From assembly GCA_029962745.1 (NCBI GenBank), contig CM057167.1:20217102-20281101 (forward strand): a stretch of DNA of 64,000 nucleotides, in the 5' to 3' direction. This document shows positions 22,411 to 31,623 of this stretch, piece by piece. The first letter of the stretch is position 1, and each line of letters opens with the position of its first letter. Origin of the DNA: Echinometra lucunter (lineage: Eukaryota > Echinodermata > Echinoidea > Camarodonta > Echinometridae). The notes beneath the pieces are model-generated. The model was given only the letters and a program-made list of their open reading frames with translations, searched no databases and was not told the DNA's origin. The translations under genes and the position numbers were made by a program.

Positions 22411-22572
22411 TGAGACAATTGAGAGAATAATAGTGTAGCATGAATCAAAGTTCCCCAGAGCTGTCCTACCATTTTGGAAGTTTTGGAAAGGTTGAAAAAA
22501 TGTCTCCGCCGGGAATCGAACCCGGGCCTTTGACTATGAACGCCAATGCCTTAACCACTAGACCACGGAGAC
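22411..22572 (-). repeat. tRNA-containing repeat unit, copy 2
   Basis: Direct repeat of 22021-22182 at a distance of 390 bp, including 90 bp on the 3' side of the tRNA-like sequence. Confidence 0.8.
22501..22572 (-). tRNA. tRNA-like sequence, anticodon UCA, copy 2
   Basis: Same cloverleaf as copy 1, with two changes. The T-stem is perfect (CCGGG/CCCGG). The anticodon stem has one G-U pair (TTGGC/GTCAA). Loop GTTCATA again gives anticodon TCA, the discriminator is A, and TTTTTT follows directly. Internal A box (TGGTCTAGTGG) and B box (GGTTCGATTCC) are intact, so Pol III transcription is plausible. No CCA is encoded, as usual for eukaryotes. Confidence 0.65.
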
Positions 22573-22736
22573 GGTGTCTTCACCTGAAGTGTCTTCACCT
22601 GAAGAGAATAAAACGAAAGCGCTTGTGAAGTAAAAATATCCCGCTCGTTTTGCGTGTATCCTGTATGATGTTGTGAACTCCTTTTCTTTACTTTATATTT
22701 TGACACTGCATCTCGTCCGAACTTTGTTCATCTTAA

Positions 22737-22738
<2 letters not shown>

Positions 22739-22775
<37 letters not shown>
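22739..22775. repeat. (TA)n microsatellite
   Basis: About 18 TA units. Confidence 0.95.
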
Positions 22776-22777
<2 letters not shown>

Positions 22778-23729
22778 AAGATAACACTCATGATTGCAAA
22801 AAATAATTATAATGAAAAATGTAATGATAATGATAATACGACCTCAAAGGCATTTTCAGCACCATAATTGCCTATTGATATCATATTCGGAATATGTCGT
22901 GTGTCCTAATTTTTTTTCATAACGTTACGCACAAGGCTATTGCCTGAGTCTAATTTTCTTTAACATGTTTAACCTTTGCGACAATGTGAAACGTATCGCT
23001 AGAAATTGAGCTAGGAAGAAGAGAGTGTAAGAGAGAGAGAGAGAAAGAGAGAGATGGGAATATAAAAAAAAAGCCAGACAAGAACGCAAAGGAAGGAGAT
23101 ATAAGAAAAAAACTCGCTGCTGAAACAAATAAAACATTTTGCATGAAATCTGTGAATAGACCTAAACATGCTAAATAAAATGTTATTGGTAAACGCAATG
23201 TTTACTTCTTGTTGAAGACTGACACACTCATGGTTAATTAAGTGCTTGAAAATCACCACTCTTAGAAGAGTTACTTTATACGATAAAGGTTTGTGGATGA
23301 CTCGTTAGGCATGGGTACATTAATGTCTCATGGCTAAGTAGGGATCGTATCGGTGGAACGAGGCCCCCCCCCCTCCCTTCTCCTTTTGTCCCCCCCCCCT
23401 CTCTCTCTCCCGCTCTCTGTTTAAAACAAACAAGCCTCGCACACTCTCACGATGACACCAACCATGCATGTAATTCCTATTATACACGCTTCACATTAAA
23501 TATTTCAAGTTAAACTTTAGTCCTCGTTATGCAATTACAATGTGAAAGACATTTTTTGCAAAGCAATTGTGAAGTATTGATGAGATAGTAAATAAAATGT
23601 ACCATGAGGCTTTGAAATCACTTGCAAAACATTTCCACTGCACCAACATGACCAAAAAAATGGGTGTATGGGACTACACACAAATGTTCGGGCAGAACAC
23701 TTAAGTTTTGTCATTTATCGGTGACACGA
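22776..23729. other. Non-coding stretch with GA and C-rich patches
   Basis: GA-rich tract at 23028-23054; C-rich patches with CCCCCCCCC and CTCTCTCTC at about 23364-23415. The hydrophobic minus frames here cross the GA tract and are not supported as genes. The minus-strand copy of the CCGAACATTTGTGTGTAGTC repeat lies at about 23655-23700. Confidence 0.5.
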
Positions 23730-23924
23730 CATTTGCTCCTGCAACAATTGCTCCTGTCTTAATTTCTCATGAAACATAGGGTTAGGGTTAGGGTTATGAT
23801 AGAGGTTTTGGTTCAGAATAATGTGAGGATAAGGTTTAAGATTAGTGTTAAGTTTGGGGTTAGGTTTTTTTGTTTGGCCTAACGTGCCGATTTTGCATGG
23901 GAGCAATTGTCGCCGGAGCAAATG
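23730..23924. mobile_element. MITE with ATTTGCTCC ends and internal TTAGGG repeats
   Basis: The ends are 25-bp inverted repeats with few mismatches (CATTTGCTCCTGCAACAATT at the left; AATTGTCGCCGGAGCAAATG at the right). The interior has TAGGGTTAGGGTTAGGGTTA (23777-23796) followed by degenerate GGTTTAAG/GGTTAGG words. About 195 bp, non-coding. Confidence 0.7.
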
Positions 23925-24029
23925 CCATGGAACCCATTTATCAAATATGGCGGCATGTGAAGAGTAATTCTTTTCGGAGAATAATACTCTTCCAATTTGA
24001 CATCAAATAACGAAGAAAGCTCACAAATT

Positions 24030-24291
24030 ACACTCTTAGTAAAATGTGCGAGTTAGAACCCCCTTTTGTCCCTTATTTAGAACCCTACAGAAAAGAGGTT
24101 CTAAAAAGGGTTCTTTATATTTTCAATAACCCCAAAAGGTTCCTTGTACAACTGATAATGGTTCTAAAGACCAATTTAGAACCCTTTTGAGAACCTTTAT
24201 AGGCTATGAATGGTTCTTTGAAGAACCTTTAAAGGTTCCAAATGTTGGACAAGAAAAGGTTCTAATCAGCACCATTTTTTTCTGAGAGTGT
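24030..24291. mobile_element. MITE with CACTCTTAG ends and GGTTCY words
   Basis: The terminal ACACTCTTAG is matched by CTGAGAGTGT at the other end, with TA at both edges. The inside holds about twelve copies of the 6-bp word GGTTCT or GGTTCC, in both orientations (five as AGAACC, seven as GGTTCY), often next to TTTA or AAA. This gives many possible stems. About 262 bp, non-coding. Confidence 0.75.
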
Positions 24292-26610
24292 ATCTTCCAT
24301 CTCCTCCCAGAAGTGAAGCTTCGCTTAAAACTCTGTTCTTAAGACTTATTTCATATGAAAATAGAAGATGATATTTCCATAATGCTTTGCAACAAAGCTT
24401 GCACAGGTCGAAGCATGATCGGATGATAAGGACATTGTCCTTTAATTGTAAACAAGATGGGATTCCGACGAAAAGGCCATCAACCTCGCGTCTAGAAGTG
24501 ATGTTACTGTTAATTTTGCACTCAAGACAGGGGAAAGGGGAGTACAAGCACCCAGATTGGGAATGCATCATACATGTTTACTCGCAGTGGCATTAAGTAA
24601 AGCCTTAGGTCGAGGTAATGCACTCCGTGGGGAAAGGTTCTTGAAATGAAGTGGCGGAATAGTATAAGTCATACCTCAGTCGCACCGTCAAATCGACTCC
24701 ACTGCCAATCAAAACCGACCGATTTTTTTGTCCTTTCAAGATAACGTTCACTTCTTGCTCGATGTGTTGTCGGCAGAGCGTCGGTCTTCTTGTTGTGACG
24801 GGAGCACATGGAAAGGGAATACCTGAACAGCAATGCAATCGTTTCAAAAGGACACACCACTTGAAGAGCACATTAAAAACACATGGGAAAGGATACGACT
24901 CGTGTTAACACTGAACTTAAGACAAAATAGACTCTAGACAAGACGTGTGGCGGGCCATGGAAATGGAAGCACGGCGCATCTAGGACTTTTCAAGGAGGGG
25001 GGGGGGTGAGAGGGCTAGAAGTGTACAAAACCACACCTTCTTGTCTTGCCTTGGGGTAGCATTATTTCCCCTCTCCTCACCTTACCAACATGACCAGGTC
25101 GAGATGTAGCCCTCTTCATGATTTCTCCAAGTCTTCCTGTCCTGGGCCCGGACATTACTTTACTCTTTAAAAGAGAAAAAGGCCGGGGGCTGTCCGTTCA
25201 TCTCCCTGTATCCACCTAACTTGGCATGTGGCAGTTAGAGATGCACAAACCTCAAGAAACAAAGAAGGAGAATTGCAGAATGATCACTAGGGAGGTAAAT
25301 AGGATCACCCTCGTTTGGAGACTCTGACAAGGCGACAAGAAATTATGAAAAGAAATCGCGGAAAGAGAAATATAATATGCTGTATTTCCAGAATGGGATT
25401 AGACGAAGAGACGTCAAGATCAGTGGCTTAAAGTATATGTTTACATTGTCAAGATAGGTTTACTTTCATGTATACAAAGTAAACTAAAATCTTTAGCGTC
25501 TAAGGGTAATGGAGGGCGGATGCAACATATCAATCTAAGAAAGCTGGCCCTTTTTTAGAACTACATTGACTGGGTAGATTCAGTTGTCAACTTTCAAATC
25601 CCCAATAAACATGGTAAACGACAGAAAGTTATAATCCAAACCCTTACATCATTCACCTATCCAGAATGAAACATTCACATTTGGGCTCTTAAAATCAATA
25701 CTCAGCCTAAGCTATTAGGCAGCAAGAGTAAAAAGACACTAGAGATAAACATATTGATATATGGAAATGAGTTTCATCATGATAAACAGGGAAATTCTTT
25801 AAAATTTGGCTCACAAAATCGATATAACCATTCTTTTTTTTGCATCATAAACAATTTATACAGAGAGAACTCGCTGATCAGTAACATGATTGCAAATCAA
25901 TACTCCTGCGCTTTGTTCCGACGCCGTTAGATAGACAGATAGAGAGATGCTACAACGTACCAGCCCTCTCAAGTCCAAAGAACTCTCACTTCCCTTTCCA
26001 ATATAATAGGTCGTCTCGTCGCTGGGTTAAAACTATACATTTCAGATTAATCGTGTTCGATAGAAGGGTTGTGATTATTGAATGAGAGTAATTTTATTAT
26101 TTCAATTCGATTTGAACTCATATCGATTAAAACAAACGAACAGTAAGCCGTTTCCGGTGATCACTAACGAAATTACATTTTATAGTGACACAAATCAATA
26201 TTCTGACAAGCATATAGATCATGTAAATCTATGTCAGTACTGATTTATTCCGACAGAATTGTTCTACCATTTTCCATTTCGTATTCAGCGTGTTATTGGC
26301 TAAAAATGAAAAATGAAAAATAACGATAAAATGATAAAATATAAAAACGTGTAAAAGTGTAAAAGTAAACTTTTAAATAGCTCGTAGGCCCACAAAACCA
26401 TAAAATCCAACGACTTCAGGGGGCTCCACCGCCTGGATCCTGTCGGGGTGTCAGCCCCCCCCCCCCCCCCCTCTCCAAAAAAACCGTGATACTTGCCATT
26501 GCTTCTAACTACACAATCGGCTTGAAAACACAATTAAGCTTCTGATTTATTTCAGTTTAACGAATGATCAAACATTTTTCACTTCTTCAAGTCTATTGTT
26601 TTTAAGTCAG
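24292..26610. other. Long unannotated stretch
   Basis: No gene or mobile element recognised. G10 run at 24997-25006; C17 run at 26455-26471; a small perfect hairpin (GTTTACTTT/AAAGTAAAC, 25458-25484). Open frames up to 101 codons have no motif. Confidence 0.45.
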
Positions 26611-26652
<42 letters not shown>

Positions 26653-26702
26653 CAATTATCATTATTACCATTATTATTATTATTATTACCATTATTATCA
26701 TA
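26611..26702. repeat. (ATT/ATC)n trinucleotide-type microsatellite
   Basis: ATTATTATC and ATTATTACC triplets over about 90 bp. Confidence 0.9.
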
Positions 26703-27969
26703 GATCATGTTAGTATACGTATGTGAAAAGTGAGTATAAAAGGCTGGATGGATGCTGAAATCAGTACTGAGCCATATTCATTTTGACAATCATTTATTCC
26801 TTCATGATGTTTTCTGGTGTCTTGGGATCATTTTTTTTCACGCAGTGCGATCAGCTTTAAAGCCGGCCCACGGACTGAAAATTGTTTGACGTGAAATGTC
26901 AGGGCATGGATAAAATCCCACGCGTATTCGAAGGTGTGGGACTGCAACGTTTTCGGCGGATTAATTTCAAGTGTTTTCCTTTTAATCAAATTGAAAGACA
27001 TAAAGTGGATTATTATTGCTCGATTGGGAGAAAGCATGGAAGGGCGCTCTCGTCGAAATCTAGGCCAAAAGTAAAAGGATATGAAAGACCCCATGACGGC
27101 GTGGAGATCGTTAAAGTCCACACGCTTGACCTTACTATATCGGACGTCGTATCTATTTCATCCACGCGCGATAAAATTGGTATACAAGTATCGGAAATTA
27201 AATTGCAAGGTAAAAGTGTGACAAAATAGGTTCTATTCAGTGAATGGAGTGGTTAAACTCACAACTATAGTCAGAGTAATAAGACGTGGCGGGCGGGAAA
27301 GTGTTTGTTTAATTCTCGTGAGATTTCACGATTGAGCATGGATATCGATCCTCACCGATGCTTCTGCATTCTGGCGTCAACGGTTCACTTGAGCAGGCTG
27401 TGATTCGTTCTTTCCCATCCCTGCCAAAACTGTTTTCTCGCTGAATAAACCAACCTGTTCCTTTTCGTCTGGCGTACCAGGGAGGTAGGCGTTTTCTTGC
27501 TTTTATTTCGAGCTCGTGCTTGTCCATCATGCCCATTAATGGACGTACAGTTGAGAACAAAATTATTCAGACCTTTACGAAGTTCTGAATCTCGCCTTTT
27601 TTCAGTTTTTGTCTAGTGAAAAATTAATTTATCCTACTTAATGTTACTTGAGCATGTGGCAGACAATGGTAAGAATACTATTACATGACAAATCTTGCAA
27701 AGTTTGGTAGTTCATGGGTATTTTGAATTTTTTTCAATTTCTAAAGAAATATATCGCATCCAAAAGTACTCATACATTTTGTTGATTTAGCTCAAAGTCA
27801 CAATTAAAATATTAGGAGTACATACAAGAATTTTTTTCTCCTAAATTCTATGTCTGGACAAGAATATAAAATTTATACTTTTAAATATAAACCCAAATGA
27901 ATATATTAGTGTTTCAGGTGTCATGCGAATGGGGTGAAACCACTATCATGGTTCGCATACGACTGACAA
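26703..27969. other. Unannotated stretch
   Basis: A 115-codon plus frame (26882-27229) is the longest here outside repeats. It has no signal peptide or domain I recognise, and a 97-codon frame opposes it. Not called as a gene. Confidence 0.4.
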
Positions 27970-28272
27970 TACGTGCCTTTACGGTTCTCTCAACGCAAGA
28001 CATGATGAGACGGAATTCTAGCACGGAGGCGAATCAGGCGATCTGCTATTGCTTCGAATTTCACGATTGTTCTTTCCTGAATATGACCCTTTTCACTGTT
28101 TGAGACGTTCATTTCTTCGGTAAATATATTAATTTGTGTTATTCTATGTTAATAATGACTTTGGCAGAGTTCAAGGAGGAAAATAATGAGCAATAGCAGA
28201 GCGTTTGATTCGCCTCCGTACTAGAATTCCGTCCCATCATGCCTTGTGTTGAGAGAACCGTAAAGGTACGTA
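27970..28272. mobile_element. 303-bp foldback MITE with about 85-bp ends
   Basis: The left arm TACGTGCCTTTACGGTTCTC continues through CAACGCAAGACATGATGAGA, CGGAATTCTAG and GGAGGCGAATCA to about 28053. The right arm (28186-28272) is its inverse complement with about ten mismatches. The loop of about 130 bp is AT-rich and non-coding. Confidence 0.85.
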
Positions 28273-29137
28273 TTAAAGCATTCAACCATTAAAAGTATTC
28301 AACCAATGCCCAAACCATGCAAACTACACAAGTCCACCTCTCATCATGAATGAAAACACAAAACACTTCATAATTACAAGGAGTATGAACAATTTTGCAG
28401 TTTACTGTTTTGTCTCACATCATACCTGCTCCTTTTATTCAGAGCATTCTTTATGTAGTTGAGTGGATTTTAATTGTACGAGTCGACTGCCGTGTGTAAC
28501 TTTCAGTGAAAATGCCATTGTAGGCGTATCATGAAAACGAAAAAGTCATCCCACGCCTTTTTTCAATCTCCAGACTTTTCTTTTCCTAAAAGATTGCGTT
28601 GTGCATGATGTTAGCCAAGACATCATACCGACATCTTGAGTTCAAACTGTTTCTATGTATCAATACAATCAGAGACAGTGGTTGCAAGTAAATTGATAGC
28701 CTAGCCTAGATTTGTAAAATATTCGACCTCTTGAATAAAACTCGGCTTTCTATCATGTGGAGGCTAAATTATTGTCTAAATTGCATAAAAGAATCGACGG
28801 TTCGAATAAAACTCTGCTTTCTTTAATTTTGCACAACCTCTATTTAAAAAGGGGAAGATAAAATTATGTATGTGTTCCATTATAACTGTTCGTTAATGTT
28901 TCTTAACATGATGAAAAATAAACTCTACAGATTGACATTACTTTTTTTTTCCTAGGTATGTTATTGCATATAGTTACATCCTGTACTGCACTTTTCTTTA
29001 CAAAAGAAAACTGGAAAAAAAAAAGATACCTTATCGATCGAGACAACCAGTCTGTTCATCACGTATGTTGTGTTGAGAGGAAAACGCTTCCGTCATTGAC
29101 ATTTTCTATCTGAAAGCATAACCATGATAAAGAAATA
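28273..29137. other. No recognisable feature
   Basis: AT-rich sequence. TCGACGGTTCGAATAAAACT.GGCTTTCT-like words at about 28725-28825 occur twice in weak form. Nothing else. Confidence 0.45.
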
Positions 29138-29660
29138 TTTGACACATGGCTTTAAGATGACTTGCTTATGTAACCTTTTTGGCAACCATCCCGTTGATCA
29201 GAAAGACATACGGAAATTGAGATGTGTAAAACATGTGTTAAGTTCAGTACGATTCCGTTATGAACCGTATTAACGCGTCAAGAGACATAGCTTAAAGGAC
29301 AGTTAGACACATAATAAATCTACAATGCTTATGAAATCTTGGGTCAACCACTCTAGTCATCATAGTAAGGAAATGAAAATGTTAGGTTTATGTGAAATAC
29401 TCGCTTAATATCGACCGTTATTTTCTGACAATTAAGCACAAATGATACATTTGACACATGGTATAAAGATGCTATGCTTACGACATCTTTGGGTTAACTA
29501 CACTTTTCACTGTAAATGCATACTTTAATGAAAATGTTGAGAATCTGGGGTAAAGGTCAATACTATCCCGCTGTCGACGGTTAGCATTTACCGGCACACA
29601 GAGCACAAGAAATAATTTGGCACGTGGCTTCAAGATGACATCTATGTGAAATCGATACCA
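29138..29660. repeat. Degenerate tandem array, about 147-166 bp units
   Basis: Unit starts TTTGACACATGGCTTTAAGA (29138), TTAGACACATAA (29303), TTTGACACATGGTATAAAGA (29450) and TTTGGCACGTGGCTTCAAGA (29616). The second and third units share GCTTA.GA.ATCTT.GGGT.AAC. The copies are well diverged, indicating age. Confidence 0.65.
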
Positions 29661-29737
29661 GTCTTCATCACCTCCTGCATTAAGCCATTGAAACATAAGT
29701 GCGATAGAATCAGTTATAGAAATGGTACCGTACTACA

Positions 29738-30130
29738 GAGTGTTCAATGAAATAAATATCAAATTTAAATTGTCCAAAGTAAAGAAACAGAAACGGAAAC
29801 AAATATATCACTTTGAAAGTGTTGGGGTAAAGGGGCGTTGGTACGAAGTGAATATTTTGGGGGGCATGTGTCATGGTGTTCCACAAAATAAAAGTCAAAT
29901 TATGTAACTTGTCCAAAGTAAAGAAACAGAAACAGAAACAAATATATCACTTTGAAAGTGGTGGGGTAAAGGGGGCGTTGGTATGAAGTGAATATATTTT
30001 TTTTTTTGGGGGGGGGGGGGGGGCATGTGTCAGGGTGTTCCACAAAATAAAAGTCAAATTATGTAAATTGTCCAAAGTAAAGAAACAGAAACAGGAACAT
30101 AATAGCTCACTTTGGAAAGGTTAGGGTAAA
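29738..30130. repeat. Three-copy tandem repeat with an expanding T-G run
   Basis: TGTCCAAAGTAAAGAAACAG starts at 29771, 29910 and 30069 (spacings 139 and 159). Shared downstream parts are AAATATATCACTTTGAAAGT, GGGGTAAAGGGG.GTTGGTA and CATGTGTCA.GGTGTTC. The TTTTGGGGGG of copy 1 is expanded in copy 2 into T11-G16 (29997-30023), which explains the longer spacing. Confidence 0.9.
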
Positions 30131-30402
30131 AAGGTTTGGGAGACTGTGTTAAAAGAATAGAGGTGACGTGGGGAGAGAATCAGGAGAGAATACGAGACAG
30201 TGACAAAGAGTGTGAGAAGAAACCTATGGAGGGGAAAGGGAGAGATGACGAGATATAACCACTCCAAATAGATAGGGAAAGGTATGGCAAAGAGACAGAA
30301 ATGGAGAGAGATAGAGTGATAGTAAGAGGGAGATATAGTTCATGTAGTTAGACAGAAAGGGAAATAAAACGAGAATCAGAAGGAGAGCGTAGAGAAACGT
30401 AA
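30131..30402. repeat. Polypurine (GA-rich) tract
   Basis: The plus strand is strongly purine-rich (GGAGAGAA, GAGAGATAGAG and similar) for about 240 bp up to the left end of the 1.22-kb element. No gene. Confidence 0.7.
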
Positions 30403-31623
30403 ACACAAAACAAAAAATAAGTTCCCCGGAAAACATATCCCTGTATTTTTTCGATCAGGAACCTTTGATGAAATCTGAAAACAGAATCATGTAGCTACAC
30501 TTCTTAGCTACATTTCCTGGAAAATTCAGGGCAAACCCTTCAGTCACGCTTCAGTGAACGCGACAAATATGCAAAATTGTCTTTTTTTTTTAAGTTCACA
30601 AGCCTCGTGCCGTGACTTTGATGCAGTAATATCGGAACATACTTTAAGTTTTCTGCGTTTGAAGGCATGCAACATGAATTTTATTCGTTACCAAACATAC
30701 CAAATGAGTTGTGCACCAAATTTCATGCTTGAGTGAGCAAGAGGTAAAATGCCAAAAACTGAAGTTTTGACATCTTTTGCGCGGTGAATTTGATCTAATG
30801 CGGAGGAATTCATGTTTTGGAAGGGTGTTTGCAACTTTTGCAATCGATACTTATCAATTCACGGTTGAATGAACACATAATAAAGACAAAATATCACCAT
30901 GTTGGAATTATCCAGTAATTATTGCCTTATTTTTGTGCACTGAAAATCTTATTGATAACATTTTTGGCATGTCTACATGACCGGTGTACATGTATCAATG
31001 ATCTCATTGCATTTAATTGAAAGTTCACGCTTCAATGAACATGTGGGACTGGAAAAGCTCTTCTTTCACCTATCGACCAAAATTCCATTGCTAAATGTGG
31101 GTAACCATGAGAAATCTTCTTGGGGAGTTCGCCTCATTTGATTTTCGTCAAAATCCCGACCTCTTACGCTTTAGGGAGCAAATGAGACGAGAAAATTATG
31201 CTAATGAGGTGATAGTTTAGGGCGTTGTCCCTGCTCCGTGCCGCATCGGATAGTTAATTTGGCGTAAGATCCTTTTAGTTAGTGACCACAGGGAGTTATA
31301 TGCCAAATTTCATGAGAAAACTCGCAGTAGATTGAACAGTAATAATCGATGAAAATAAACCATCTTTCACTTTTGTTAAAACTCTGCTCCCTAACTGTAC
31401 ATAGTGTCAAAGGGAGAGGAAATAAAAATTGAAATCTGGTCTGTCTTCATCGATGATTATTGTTGAATTTACTGAAGCGTGACTGAAGGGTTTGCCCTGA
31501 ATTTTCCAGGAAATGTAGCTAGGAAGTGTAGCTACATGATTCTGTATTCAGATTTCATCAAAGGTTCCTGATCGAAAAAATACGGGGATATGTTTTTGGG
31601 GGAACTTATTTTTTGTTTTGTGT
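30403..31623. mobile_element. 1.22-kb element with 153-bp terminal inverted repeats
   Basis: 30403-30555 and 31471-31623 are inverse complements with only about ten differences. The outermost bases are ACACAAAACAAAAAATAAGT. The interior of about 915 bp contains no long open frame. It repeats CACGCTTCARTGAAC (about 30546 and 31027) and has an inner inverted pair (31331-31353 against 31448-31470). High arm identity implies recent insertion or gene conversion. This is a long-inverted-repeat, non-autonomous DNA element. The superfamily is unknown and no target duplication is evident. Confidence 0.85.

Noticed and set aside
23777..23796. TTAGGG repeats as a chromosome end
   Set aside because: Only three perfect units, flanked by inverted repeats and by ordinary sequence on both sides, so this is interstitial.
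26882..27229. 115-codon plus-strand frame
   Set aside because: It contains a polar, basic sequence without any recognised motif, and an opposing 97-codon frame covers the same area. Not enough to call a gene.
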